Source of the DNA: Lithospermum erythrorhizon
Lineage: Eukaryota > Streptophyta > Magnoliopsida > Boraginales > Boraginaceae
Assembly (NCBI GenBank): GCA_019722365.1
Contig: JADFUC010000242.1
Span: 1 to 64,000, forward strand
Length of the DNA stretch: 64,000 nt
Reading direction: 5' to 3'
A program made the translations under genes and the position numbers. Below are positions 1-13,117 of the stretch, piece after piece; positions within the stretch are counted from its first letter, which is position 1, and every line of letters starts with the position of its first letter. The notes under the pieces are model-generated. The model ran no database searches, was not told where the DNA came from, and worked only from the letters and a program-made list of their open reading frames with translations.

Positions 1-1619
1 CTCGGTACTTCGTTCAGTTGCATTATTGCTCTTCATTTGATTCCTGATATATAAAACTCTTGTGAAATAATCTTGGATATTTATCAAACATCTCAGTTTT
101 CGAACTAAATCTCCTACTTAGGAGTTTGAAGGCGAACGTGCTTGACTATCTGCTCCTTGAGCAATTTTGAAGAGTATCGCGCGTGCTTGTTTGAATTATT
201 TGCATTAGCAACTTTCTCAAGCACCTTATCATCATCCGGACGCCCGATGGATAGTGTCGGTGCACTTTGATCCTTTTTTATCTCGCTATCGGAATCATCT
301 TATTTCTTATCATCGATTTGGTCTTCCCAGTTTTATTTGATTTTGGCTTGCCGGTTCCATATAGCCATTTTCAATAATGTCCCAAACTCCATGTGCACGA
401 AAGTTGTTTCGTCCAAAGAGACCATTTATCATAATTTTCTTTCGTGAGCCTTGGATATTGAAAGGTACTGACGTTATTTTGTTGTCATATTTAATAGCTC
501 GATGCAGCTTTGTTAGAAGCATTGATGAGAACCAGCGTAATATTTGTATATATAATGAGTAGAAGAAGAAAGAAATGTTATATCACAATAATGTGAGTTC
601 TTCTGAAATTATGAAATACGTGTTTGGTATGTGTATCTTCTATCGAAGGAATGATATTCACAGTATTTCTCTTATCAAAATAAACTAATTGTTCTCCTTA
701 ATATTTATTTGCCACAAATAAGTTTACTAAAATTTAACATTTATTTTAAAGAATCTAAATAATTGTCTATTATTTAAATTTAACCTCAAAATCTTGTTTT
801 AAAAGGAAATATATGAATAAGCTAGACCAATTTTGTATTCCGTACGTTTTAAAAATACATGATCTCCTAGAAAAAAAATTTTACTTTTTCATAATAGTTG
901 ACTTATTTATAATTTAATGTATATATATTTTTACAATTCGATGTACTTTTTTACATTTTTCAATATAGTTTTCTGATCAGTATAACTTTTTCGTCTCTTC
1001 AATAAAATAACTTTTAAATCTATGATTATACATTTTGAAATGAAGAGAGTAGTTTAAAAAGGATTTAGTGATCACGTGAGAAATCAATAAAATTGTGTAA
1101 TAAAATGGTGAACCACCGTCAAAGTTGCTAATACTAAAATATGAGTATTAAATACACTATATTTTTTATATTCAACACTAACATAATTATTAAATATATA
1201 TTCGAAGCCTCAGCTGCTAGATAGATTTTATTATTTATATAATGTATATGCTCGATATAATAAAATGCCTTTGGAAACCTATTTAATTACAAAAAAGATT
1301 GCTCCAGCCTAGAGATAAATATCAATCATTGCTCTCTAGCGGATTGTTAATGTTTGAGACTACGAACACGATAGTCTTGGACTTCCGTTGTACTTTAAAG
1401 TCTTGATTTGGGCCCCTGTTGTGGCTGTAGCTCGATTTGTGCACAGAACATGAGATGCGGTTGGACTTGAATTTGTGCTTTTGATGGATTGTATGATTCT
1501 AGGCGCGGATAAGAATTATCTTGTCCAGTGATCCTAAATTTGGATATGGAGCTTAGTATTTGGACTTGGTCTTTGACTTGGATGTAGCATTGCCTTTAGA
1601 ATTAAATGCGCCCACGAGG
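1..1619. other. No gene seen; AT-rich intergenic DNA
   Basis: No reading frame here resembles a known protein and none is longer than about 70 codons. The stretch 600-1300 is strongly AT-rich. The part from about 1340 to 1640 has runs of 'cttggactt'-like words that resemble, in the opposite orientation, the 'caagtccaag' text of the LTR near 41000-41340. It may therefore be an old LTR fragment, but I cannot set boundaries. Confidence 0.5.
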
Positions 1620-3840
1620 TTATAATCGTCCAAATCTGGACACAGTCATGTCTCGATGGATGACAGGTGAAAAGACACTGTCTTGGAAGCTTGACTGATA
1701 AAATAATACAATGGACAAGAACAATTTTAGAAAATAATCCATCGTGTGGTGTTTCCTAATTACACAATAACAACCAATATACAACAATATCCAATGTGTA
1801 CAAATATCAACACACAATATGGCAAAAATCCCAAAATAACAACAATATAAACAACCGACTCTGATCAAAAATATATCTTGGTGTGAGGATCATGCCTTCA
1901 TGCATTTTAGAGCTCTAGGCACGATCACCGAGCATGACAGCGACACGGCGCCGCTATCGACATTCTAGCATTGAAAATGCATGAATAGGGTGTAAGGCTA
2001 CTTGACTTAGTGAATATATAAAGTGAGAAATTAATCCCCGATCATGCACAAAAGTAATAAAGTAGTTAATCTCATAAAATAGATAAGTAGTACATGATAT
2101 GTTTCAACAGATAGTGTTATGAAGTTATTAGCAATTTAAGCTATCGGTTCATATGTTGTAATTCGTCTTTATCATAAACATTCCAAAATAATGGCAATCA
2201 ATAATAACATTGATGCGTTTCAGAAAGGCGTAATAACTGCCAACAACTTCTGGGCTACACTCTGTCGGCCCGACAGAACATCGCAGCAACAGCGCTAATC
2301 AGCGAGTCGCCCAACTATAATGCTACTCGATCCACAACTAAACCCTTTCGATGTTCAGCTTGACTCTACCGACTCGGCAACTCGATATTTCGATATAACT
2401 CGATCAACAATATAAATCCGGTTTCTACAAGCTGAGAGGGAGGAACTTATGCCCGTGTCGACATAGGCATCACGAATCTCGTAGATCGAAACGCAAATAC
2501 ACCCACCTAGAGTATAAGGTAAATATATAGGATACAACTCGACGCCATGCGTCATTTCGTATCTGACTTCGTCCCCAGTGCGACCGACATCGCCTCGAAA
2601 CACTGTCGTATTGAAGGAAACCCGCGGACGACCCAACGACGACTCAACCAGCGATTCATATTCAACATACGATTTAACACAAAATGTTTTACCATATCCG
2701 CCGATCAAGTAGTTAATCGACGCAGGTGAGATAAATACTCACCTTGGTTAACAATGGTGACTCGCCTATTTAGTCAGCGATGCCTTACCCGCTCATTGGC
2801 AACCAAAATACCGAACAAAACAATTACTCTTACTACACGTAATAACTCACGATTTCGAGTCTATTTGCTAACTTTTCGACCGTTTAGTTACAAATTATTA
2901 AATTTATTTAATGAGTCGCTATGATGTGTTAAATGACAATTAAAGCGATAATTTCAACCATAACGACCCTCGGCCAATCGGCCTCGCTTGTCATGGCTAA
3001 GCTTTAAACAACTTCTATTGACCCAAATCGACTTTCCCAACTAATATTTCCATTATTAACCACCTGATTCAAAAACAGGAAATCTGCTTCGACTTTTACC
3101 CAGAAAACTAAAATCCAACATAATCTCTCTGACCACACAAAGGGAATCCATGACTTCATGCTCCAACGTCTCTCTCCCGTTAAAGTCGTGCTTTCTTTTT
3201 GCTTAAAGTGAATTAAGAAAAAGTCAACGCAAAAAGTCAACTAAGCATTGCGCGTTTCAACGAAAAAATTGATTCTAATCCTTGCCCAGCAAAATATTCA
3301 AGCTTAGATGATACGTCTACACCGTTCTAAAATCTCGAAAACTCCGAGTCTTAAAAAGTCAACAAAGTCAAACATACAATGGTCAGCCCGCCAGCCCCAA
3401 TGTAAGTTGGATTTGAAGATAAAAAATCATACCTTTGATAATCAACAGAGATGAGACAATATTGTAAGGTGAATTCTGACAAGATTCCACCAGAAAGTAA
3501 CATCAAGATAGGGGGAAGGTAATTTAGAGCCAAGAGGAGAAAAGGGGTTTGGGGATTTTTGGATGATGATGAATATTGATGTGGGAGTTGGTGAAAGAAA
3601 TTTTTTGGAGTTGTGTTTGATGCCGTTTGGTTTGCGGTTTAATTTCTCTTCTCGGTTTAACAACACAGCTTCGAACATGAACTTCACTTACACTTGAATA
3701 TCACTCTCAAGCGATATTATTACTATCCGACACAAATTATATCTGGCCGATCGAGCAACCAAGAATAATATTAGAATAATTTTATCTGAACTTGATTATT
3801 TCGTTGGATGTCCCGACACGGAAAACCTTAGCGGCGTATA
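1620..3840 (-). repeat. Degenerate Ty3-gypsy LTR-like copy
   Basis: This block shares the order of landmarks seen in the better defined LTRs at 7841-10555 and 29884-32510. It has a 'gtgtgaggatca' segment near 1880, an 'agggtgtaag' segment near 1988, a region rich in 'aaaagtcaac' near 3220-3370 and an end resembling 'aataatatta...ggatgtcccgacac' near 3755-3815. The orientation is minus. No flanking target-site duplication or primer-binding site was recognised, so the ends are approximate. Short open frames inside it are not supported as genes. Confidence 0.5.
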
Positions 3841-5286
3841 CCCATATGTTTAAATACAAGACTTGATCTTTGGTCTTCTTTAGACTTGAGGCATAGGACT
3901 TAGACTATGCAGCTGGAAGTGTCTTAGCGGTTTGATCTCGTTACAGCAAGCGGAGTTGGTGCTTGGCCAGGCATAGCAGCTTCGGTATATCATGTGGATA
4001 TGCACTTCTTATCTAGAGGATGATTTTACCCGACACTTCTAGGTATTTCTTGACAGAGACAGACATGGGTAGCATGTGGATGTAACTGCCTTCTTGAGGG
4101 GCACTTTTGTGAGCAATGGTGTAGTAAATTTAATTTATGAGATCTAAATGATCGGTCTGTTAGATTTTTGGATGTTAATCACAGAATTACTAGCGTTTGT
4201 GCGACAATTCAAGCGGCACTTAATAAATATTAGGTGTCTATTTGGTCTCAAATTAGAAGATTTTTGTGTTATTTCGGTTCGATTTGGGCGCTATTTAGGC
4301 TTCGGGTTATTCGTCATTTTACTGCGTTCTTGGCTTTGAGCATATTTTGGTTTGGAGGATGAAAGATGAGTTTGGTGATGGAGGTTGAACATATGTTTGT
4401 GGTGGTTAATCAGTGTTTTCACTGAAAAGCCCGACGATCTTGGAGGTTGAAATACTTGCGGAGTTTTTTATGTTAAGTCTCTTAGGGGTTCATTGTTTTT
4501 TTTTTTGGTTTAGCGATGTAATTTCGATTGGGGGGGGTTATATAAAGTTCATTTCTTTATTGATTGATCATGTCAGCTTAATTTTGATCTTCGTGTTGAA
4601 TTTTAGAGGCAGAATTTTATGGAATTCTTGTGTCCTACTCGAGGCAAAAGAGGCGCTATTTCATGAAGGCTTAAGAGGTTCGAGGTATTTTTATAGGTAC
4701 ATTTAATATTAGCTGACTCTCTTGGAGTCTTTGTTTAAACCCGTTTTCTAGGTGTCTGTTTTTAATGTGACTTCATTTTAGGCCAAATAGCGAAGTATTG
4801 TAATAAATTAGCGAGTTTTATATTTTAATTATTTAACTCGCAACTATTTTCCCAAAAACATAGGTTTGAGATTTGGAATTTTGAGTTAATTAATTTATAA
4901 AACCTTGATTCGACTTCGACTTGACTAATTTCAAGGGGCTTAATTCCAGAAATATAGCTATTTCATGTATTCTGAGCTTTCATGAGAGAATACGGAATCG
5001 AACCCTAATTGTCATGTGTAGCTCGTGTGATCAATTTTCATTTAATCGATTTTACCGATTAAAATAAATCAATTTAACTAAAGTTATTTAATTGATTTTT
5101 GACCGTCTACATCAACTATGTTTGATTTTTTTTAAACTAATCACCAAATAAGAAACTCTCAAAATTAATTAGACTAAATTTCATAATGAAGACTTAAATA
5201 ATAAATAAAATGAATTCGTTAAAATAAAGTAATAGTGATAATGCATATAGTATTCTCGTATGGATTATTAATTCAAATACATCTCG

Positions 5287-5328
<42 letters not shown>

Positions 5329-6147
5329 CATGTTGTTCTTTTAGTATTAGAGCTTCATATAACGTTAAAAGAGCCTTTGAGTCTTTTAGGCACAGATGAA
5401 AACTAGTTGTATCGAATTTAATAGATCTGTTCTATTTTAAATCTTTAAGAATATAACCGATATCATCTTTAATACCGGCATTGTTCCCCCCTGCCCCGGG
5501 CTCATTGCACCACTGGTTGGCAATAGAACATCCGTCTCTTGGGAGAAAAGTATATAGCCATATGGAGATGGTAATTAAGATTGAATTAGCACCTTTTAAG
5601 AATATAAGCAGATGCGTCTCACAATATTAAGAGAAGATAATTGCCCAAAATATGTATTTATGCCCTAAATACAATAGGTACCCCAAATTTCTAGGGTGAG
5701 AAACATTAGTAAAACCAAATGCGTCCTTCGGCGAATCAATCGATATCAAAAACAAACATATTTTTAAACTATTCATTTTAAATTTGATAATAGCTGACAT
5801 TCTTATCTTTAAGTGTGAGATCACCTATAAAATGGAGAATATGGTGAAAGTGTCGGAAAAGCATTCGAGGTATGGGTTCTCTAATTCATCATAAATATTC
5901 TTAAATCTAGGTTTGGATGGATTCTAAATTTTCTTCTTTTTCTTGTTAGGTTGGTGGGAAATCCATACGTCACTTTTGATCTCGTCGATGAAGCAGCTAA
6001 GGAGTTCGGCTATGGCTTTTCATTGTATGAATTTAAGGTTTTGTGGTGTTGCCATAGTCATTTGTTATAAATAAATTAGTATTCTATATTCTACGTCCGT
6101 CATTCCGTTCATAAAGGGATGAGGCTTTATAATTTGGTTGTGTGTAT
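3841..6147. other. No gene recognised; AT-rich with one microsatellite
   Basis: Several short open frames (for example 4148-4339 and 4413-4706, plus) are hydrophobic by composition and do not resemble any family I know. Near 5870-6040 there is a plausible intron-like 'gtatgg...ttgttag' followed by a short open stretch, but it cannot be tied to a gene. I treat the whole block as noncoding or decayed transposon DNA. Confidence 0.45.
5288..5328. repeat. (AT)n microsatellite
   Basis: About 20 uninterrupted TA/AT dinucleotides. Such a tract is expected to vary in length between individuals. Confidence 0.95.
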
Positions 6148-6366
6148 TTATTGGGCATATTTTCTAGGCGATACGGTGATAGAGGCACTATGTCTTTGCA
6201 GAGCTAGGGTGTATTTGTCAATGTATTTTTGTTGAATTGTGCCTTCGTACATCAAATATCTCGTCGATGGTATTCCGAGGGCCGCTATAATATTTTTGTA
6301 GAGAGACTTAAAATCAAGATTTGTGTGGTGTTTGTGAATTTTACATTTTTGTTCGGAGTCAGGGTA
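6148..6366 (-). pseudogene. Open coding-like stretch next to pararetroviral remnant
   Basis: The minus strand is open for about 70 codons and ends at a TAA at 6150-6148. It contains KNIIAALGIPSTRYL and later QQKYIDKYTLALQRH. The composition looks like real protein rather than a random frame, but no start codon is obvious and I do not recognise the family. It lies just downstream of the RNase H-like part of the viral remnant and on the same strand. It could be a later viral reading frame or an unrelated gene fragment. Confidence 0.35.
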
Positions 6367-6436
6367 GTATTAGAACAACCTTAGCTTGATCTCTGTTTGA
6401 GGTGTGAAAAGTTTATTCTTTGAGATTTTAGTTTTG

Positions 6437-7840
6437 TTATAAATTCATTCGATTATTTTGGATTTCTAATTGACTTATACTTGAGGTGGATGTTGAGCAT
6501 TTTCTCTGGTTTTTTTTCATTTTGAGATTTCTCATGTCTAGAATTTGTGGGAGGTATGTCTGTGTCGAGATTATAGCCAGTTCAGCGTATTTTATCTTCT
6601 TGGGGTATTTGTTGTGTTTACATTCTTGTTTTCTTCTTCTTCTTAGCGGCCAATTTTGTTGAAATATTAATTGGAGGTTGTTGTTTGGAAGAGAGTTTTT
6701 GTTGGTTATTTTCTGGTGCATTAATAAGTCCTATTTTGGAGGAATTTTTCTTGAAGGAAATCAGGTACTAGGTTCATCCGCTTTGATATATCAAAAGTCA
6801 AATATAGAAAGTATAAAAAATTTGTTTTGGATGCAATATTTTGAACATATTTTTGTAAAATCTCTTTTTGCTGATTCTGATCAACTCGTAAAAGAAATTT
6901 TTGATTTAATAACTCACTTTGTTGAGAATTTTTGTATGTGTGAAAGTGTTGATAAGATTTCCTTTTATTGTGGAATAGTTTTTAGGTTTTAATTACGATA
7001 TTACCATAAATGCAAATTGGACAATTTACTCTGTCCAGCCCGTTTTTGTTTTTAAGATACCTCCATAACTTAGTCGGAAGGTATGTTTCTCTAACTTTAT
7101 TTCGGTTTGAATTAGGTGTAAGCAAGGGATTTCTAGAACACCCCATTTATTGTTCTTTGAATTTCTTTAATGTGTGTTCATTGATGCGGGGGGACGGTTT
7201 TTCTTTAACCTATCATCACCGAGGGTTTAATTTATCTGACCAATATTTGGACAAAAATCAAGGGCGTAATTCAGCTCCTTGAGGAATCTTTATGTGTTTA
7301 TCGAGTATTTTATTAGGAATTTGGAAGCAAAAAGTAGGACACCTACATGAATGACCTAGATCGACCTTGGTTTGGAATAAAGTAGTTTTATCTTAGAAAC
7401 AACTAATCCACTTTTCTTTACTATTGTAAAAATATCTTTAAGTGTTTGAAATGTTGTTCTGCTTTGGGAGAAGACAAACGTCATCGATATAATGCAGGAA
7501 GTGAGAGTCTGGTTAAATATATCATTTATTATTCTGCAGGTCGAGACATTTAAATCGAATGGCATGCCATACATTCATATTGCCCCAAGTCTGAGTAAAA
7601 GTAGTTTTATACCTATCATTTGGAGATATCTGTATTTGCCAAAATCGATTTCATGTCGAATTTGGAAAATATGAATGATGAGTGTAACTTTTGTAATAAG
7701 TCTTTTTATTTGATAGAATATCTAATCATCTACGTGATATTTAGAGGTTTATAGTTAATCCTGAGAGCCTAGGTGTCCCTGCTTTCAATTTCGAGTTCTT
7801 ATTGACATAGAGAAATTTGAAGACCAAGAACTCACGACTT
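6437..7840 (-). pseudogene. Endogenous pararetrovirus, reverse transcriptase and RNase H part
   Basis: Read on the minus strand, this stretch has the layout of a Caulimoviridae polymerase. An FSKFDMKS block lies near 7650-7680, followed by a YGMPF block near 7555-7575, a YIDD catalytic box at 7491-7480, a block with KKSGLVVSK near 7390-7420 and a thumb/RNase H region below 7360. Stops and frameshifts are frequent; the YIDD box lies in a different frame from the blocks on either side. The best remaining open piece is 7356-7574, and a basic piece covers 6437-6721. The virus genus is not determined (petuvirus- or florendovirus-like is possible). This is an old, inactive copy. It continues upstream at 10556 after an inserted LTR. 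Confidence 0.72.
7836..7840. repeat. Target-site duplication GACTT, left copy
   Basis: GACTT directly precedes the TGTAACGACC terminus at 7841. The same five bases follow the far end of the LTR at 10556-10560. A 5-bp duplication is normal for LTR retrotransposon integration. Confidence 0.8.
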
Positions 7841-10555
7841 TGTAACGACCCGCCCAATTAAACATACGAGGTGAGAGTCATTAAAATCGAGGCTGCAGTG
7901 CTGAGCCGGTGACTTCAGTTTAAAAATACAATTAGTTTCATCAAAAATGGCATGATCCACGATTAAGTTTCCCAAATCAAATAGTTTTTAAAATTTATAA
8001 TCCATCGGTGATATCGAAGCGACAAACCCGTATATATATATACAACATATCCCAAAAATAAAGTAATGCGTGAAACATGAGATAATCGTCTGCTGCATCA
8101 CGAATCTGAAATGACAACGGTGACAAAGGCTAAGTTTCAAAAGGAAAAATACAACAATCAAAGCAGTTGACAACACGTCGGTATGTGAGGATCCTACGCC
8201 ACCCGTCTTCCGCTTTAGCCGCGGAACAAAACTCTCCAGCTTGACCTCTTATAGCTCAGTAGCGTCTTTGGCACAAATGAAATGCATGTGATAAAAAGGG
8301 TGTAAGCCGCGAGGCAGTGAGAGGCTTTCTCTGAGTGTGCAGACGAGTGTCCAATAATATAATAGTCAAGCCATGAATAAAATACATATCCAGGACTACC
8401 TAAAAAGGTCATACAAATTAATCATGAAGATATAATAGAAGGTTCGCTGGAAAGAATCCAGCCAGACTCAGCCAGCTTTGACTGAAACTCTAGTCATGTG
8501 AGCCTCACTCTGCATACACACCCGATATACTATCCTCTAATGCGCATATACCAATCGTCTATAGGAATGGACTAATGTCGATAATAATCACCTACATACA
8601 TGAGTATAAAGGGGCCAAAACGCGTTATACACACAAAGTATAAAGCGCGCGCTTATACACAAAGTATAAGGCACGTCGCACTCATCGCTAAGTGTCTGAG
8701 CACACACTTCTTGCCTGCACACACTAAAGTATAAGGCCTTTTACCGCTCTTATACACCCAAGTGTATAAAGGCGCACACATTTGATATACACACTAAGGT
8801 ATAAGGCCACGCGCCTTGTATACCGTAGTATAGGGCCACGTGAACAATGCCTGCAGCCAGTGATCAAAGACTCGTACATTTCTTATGCAGTACTTATAAG
8901 GCCAAACCCTTGTATTTATAAATGGTATAGGGCCAGCAAACGATACACCACTGACAAGCGATCAAAAATTACCGCTCTTATGCCGAGTATAAGGCCAAAC
9001 CCAGCAGCATACCGTGAGCATGGGGCTGGCCGGCGTCACACATGCCTGGGGAAGTCGCTAGTAATACAAACTATAGGGCCTTTGATACTCAAGTCACCTC
9101 AGTCATAGATAACTGTGCTGGTTAACCATTCTTTGCTCCCAGACAATATCAAGCGCGCAGCTAAAACATCTCCTGTCGTAAGTCAAACACAATAAGCCCA
9201 ACAAGGCCCACAATCTATAAATGTAAAAATGAGGCCCACGAAACAAGTCTTAGAAAAGGAGGCCACGGAAATATAAGTTGGGAGTTCGAGCTATTACTTA
9301 CCTCAATGATCTTGACGCCTGAGATAATCACGTAATCATAACAATTACATGTATATATCATTCTCACGTAATCATAACGCATAATGTGTATATTCTCGCG
9401 TAATCATATCATAATAACATGTATATCTCGTTCGCATAATCATATCGCAATAACGTGTTCTGATTTAAAATGAAATGCGTAAAAGTAACACCGTGACATA
9501 AATCTTTATTTTATCTTAACTACACACATGAGCCGCCAAAATCAAAGATAGCGCCCTTTCGATCAACGCCTAAGCAACACCCGAGAAAGTATAATCGAGA
9601 CCTACTTATACGGCGTTCTCAGAAGATACATAACAGCTGTTGGGAACTATCTTCCAAGCAGTCTAGCATGACGGATAAACTGTAAATTATAATTCCATCG
9701 GACAACCTTGTCGATTCCCCTTTAAATTCCATCTTATCAACTTTCGTACAAATCGACTTATAAGTTATTCTACAAAAATCATCGAGTCGTAATTAACGAT
9801 CTATGCTCGAAATATCAATTATAACTCGACTTGGAATTTACACTTTTCCATAACACCCTTTAATCAATTTTAAATCACGATTTAGCATCGTAACAACTAT
9901 AATAAGGTCCCAATAACGTCCTACACATTTAAAGTCTTATAATAAAAATATCCCATAAAGAGAATCCTTGTGAAAACCTAAAGAGAAGTCAACTCTAGGC
10001 CATGCGTCCTCAAACGATCAAAGCTCAATTCAATACTCAATCGTCATAGAACCATAACCAACTAAGATTTATCATAAAATTCAATTATGGAAAAGTCAAC
10101 TAAAAATCAACTATATAAAAACCCAGAAATATAGGAGCTTGAAATTTCTTACCTTAACTCGAAGAGAATGATGGGAGAACAATACCACAACCGATCTTGA
10201 GTTTGAGGACATCGAAGAGAAATGAAATTTTTTAGGGGAGGGGGTGAATATTTGACATAAAGCATGAAAAAAGATATTGATGAAGTCATTTGATAAGGAT
10301 GATGTGGAATAAGCATGACTTAGATATTTAAAAACTTCAGTCCGTTAGGTTTAGGTTAATTTCTCAAACACTTATCGTACTTAAATCTCCCACGAACCCG
10401 ATTCCAAAAGATAAAATATTCCATAGCCATACTAAGAATTATAAAGTAATTCGGCTAAAAAATTTACGAAATAATATTATCATCCGAAGTTATTTAAAAT
10501 ATCGGGTCCCTTGACGAAAATTTAAATTTTTTTTTTTTAAATGGCAATTTATTCT
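7841..10555 (-). mobile_element. Solo LTR of a Ty3-gypsy retrotransposon
   Basis: The left end TGTAACGACCCGCCC is the reverse complement of the LTR terminus at 59503-59517 (GGGCGGGTCGTTACA), so the LTR lies in minus orientation. The right end reads ...GGCAATTTATTCT, followed by GACTT. Both flanks carry GACTT, and no primer-binding site or internal coding region is attached, so this is a solo LTR left by recombination between two LTRs. It is about 2.7 kb long and interrupts the pararetroviral polymerase remnant. Open frames inside it (for example 8782-9108) are not genes. The terminal dinucleotide at the right end is CT rather than the expected CA, a likely decay mutation. Confidence 0.85.
8610..9080. 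repeat. Dyad-rich subrepeats inside the solo LTR
   Basis: Words of the form 'cttataca..aagtataagg' recur roughly every 30-50 bases. Each is an imperfect dyad (ttatac / gtataa). The same kind of array is better preserved in the related LTR at 30665-30955. Confidence 0.7.
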
Positions 10556-11560
10556 GACTTTTTTATGAGACCTTTTGATTACAGGTCTTTTATTTCGGTT
10601 TACAATGTTGTTCTAATTACTGCATTCATTTGTATAAGGTGCGCACGCGCTTTGAGTTGGGATGTTTCTTTCGTCCGTGTCTTCTGGAGATGAAGCTATA
10701 TGTTGCTTTCTTTTCAGAGCATTTGTAGTCTGAACATATTTCATTACGTATTTGGGGAAGATCTTTAAACATTTTGTTGGATAATAGGTGATTCTAGTTG
10801 TTTATTTATTCTTTGTAATGTGATATCTTCTTTGAGATGTTGTAGGTGTTTTTGTTTTCCTTGTATAAGAACACTAATTTGATTTTGGTAAGCAGATTTT
10901 CTCTTTATGACATTGCAGGTGGCCTTGAGTTTGGATTTTTCAACAAAGAATAAAATATTTTTATTCACTTTGGCTTTGAAAGATATACCATTATCATCCA
11001 TACATAAAGATGTTATAAAGGTTCATGAATGATGTTCTAATATGTTACACTATGATTTATATCGGGGTAATAACATAAGATGATTTTATATTTATCCATT
11101 CATACAACGCATTTATTAGAAATTTCTAATCTTGTATTGTTTGGGTAATCTTTCATTTGTGGAAGTTGGAATTTGTGAGGAGCGATTCCTTAACATATAC
11201 AGTGGGGTCGACACCGGTGTCAAATAATCACGGTGTGTCAATCTTATAATTTTTGGGGAAAAATTAAGGGTGATTTTGACCGTACGGTATTTTTAGGTAT
11301 GAGGTTGTTCCTCGAAGGGCCATACAGAAAATCGTGGGTACTTGAGAGATCTATTTCTTGTGTATCTTCTGTCATCTAAATCGCTATTATGGATTTTTTA
11401 AATAGTTTGGCTAAAATTACTTGTATGGTCTCACTATCTTTTTTTATTTTTCTTTGAGTTGTTTAACTTCTTGTTTGACATCTTTTATTTCCTTCTGTAA
11501 AAATCCTGTATAGTTATGATTTTTGATTTTGATATCATCTAACGTTTCGGGATAAACTTC
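10556..11560 (-). pseudogene. Endogenous pararetrovirus, part upstream of the polymerase
   Basis: This is the minus-strand continuation of the viral remnant on the other side of the solo LTR. Near 11205-11230 it contains an aspartic protease-like FDTG box followed by a short open run. At 10765-11001 there is a Lys/Gln-rich open frame of 78 codons, and near 11430-11540 a short Lys/Glu-rich, coiled-coil-like stretch. The order protease then reverse transcriptase then RNase H on one strand fits Caulimoviridae. Several stops break the frame. The assignment rests mainly on continuity with the better conserved polymerase part at 6437-7840. Confidence 0.55.
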
Positions 11561-11569
11561 CACCTACAG

Positions 11570-11616
11570 TATATATACATATATATATACATATATACAT
11601 ATATATATATATATAT
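11570..11616. repeat. AT-rich microsatellite
   Basis: A run of 'atatatac'/'atat' words, compound and interrupted. It lies at the upstream edge of the recognised viral remnant. Confidence 0.9.
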
Positions 11617-13117
11617 TTAAGTTAAATTGTAAGACAATATATTTTTCTAGAGCACAATTTTATTATTTTTTATAGTGATGGAACAATAAATTAAATATAA
11701 TAATAGAAATAATTTAAGAATGTTCAATATAGTACCTAGAGTTGCAAATTTGATGCACAAATAGTGATTTTGTGTCATTAGTGTTAGTGTGCATCTCCGA
11801 ACTATCATTATACCAATATAAATTATGAAAACTATTTGTATAATAAATTTGTAACTATAAAAACTATTATTATTGCATCAATGTAATCTTCTAGAATTAA
11901 ATCATGATTTAAAAAAAATAAAATATTTAGAGACTATTTATGCAAATAACGTAGTGCTTATAAATTTATACTCCGTATATTAAAAGTAAAAAAAAATGAA
12001 TAATCGAATCTTCCTTTGATAGCCACCTATATGACTATATCCGGTTGTATTACTTCATTTTCAATCACGTTGGTCAAAATCGACCCGGACAAGAAAATAC
12101 TAGCTACTTTTAGGCGATTTGGTTTAGTAAATACCAGCTGCCTGCACTCTCTTTGTATTAGGTTAGAGAAGAAAATCAAAAAGCAAAGAATAATTCAATT
12201 TACAGGCAAGCAAAAATAACTATAATCCGACAAGTTCAGTTCTTTATTTTGGGCTAAAACACTAACCTAAATTACGAAAAACATCGTCACACATGTCGTA
12301 TGTTAAAATATTGAAGAGAAGGTTCGGTGGTTAAATATTTAAATATTTTTAAATAGTTGATGTAGCCCATGTAAAGTAAGCCTTTATTTGTTACTTCTCT
12401 TTTATTCTATTTTCCAAGAAAGTGCTAAACGGTCAACATTATTTTGAGTCTTGACCTATTCTTCATCATGCATCACCTGCGTCATCCATGGCCTCAATAC
12501 TATTGTACCTTTAATTGCTCTATTAATAATTTCTATTATTATTAGACGAATACATATATACACTTAGCTATTAATCCATTGAGATTGAAAGAACCATGCA
12601 CGTGCTAAAACCTTGAGAATGATGGTCAAACAATATTCAAATGCAGAATACTTTAATCTGACTATGGAAAGAGATAGATTCAAACGGGTCAGATAAGGTG
12701 GTAGTGCATGTAATATAGATGTATATGCAGGATCGGTACTAATATTTTTTGGTTGGGGGGAAAAATAAAAAATGTCGAAACCTATAAATGTTGTATTATA
12801 TATACATCCAGGCACATGCTTAAAACCTTGAGATCATGGTGGCCAAATGCAGAATACTTTAAAATAAGACATTAATTTGGAATTCGCTTCGATTCAATTG
12901 GAAGTAGTGTTGTTAGTTGTTATTGGATCTGGAGAATCGAGATCCGCCTCGAGGTCCGTCCGACTTCACCCGCTTACCCATCAAAAAGCATGGTCTGAAA
13001 CGGGTAAAAAATATGATTGGTGAGAGCTTACATTTATGTCGTATGAGCTATCAAGTTTTATTATAACTTAATAACATGTGTGTTTCTAATTTTACACCGT
13101 GGCTTCACATTTTAATA
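11617..13117. other. No gene seen; contains a short direct repeat
   Basis: Short open frames (12016-12219 plus, 12564-12815 minus) do not resemble known proteins. The only structure seen is the direct repeat at 12598-12660 and 12811-12865, annotated separately. Confidence 0.5.
12598..12865. repeat. Diverged direct repeat pair, about 60 bp each
   Basis: Copy one (12598-12660) and copy two (12811-12865) share 'gcac.tgct.aaaaccttgaga', 'atggt' and 'aaatgcagaatacttta', in that order. The copies are about 210 bases apart. This may reflect a local duplication or the two ends of a small element. Confidence 0.6.
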
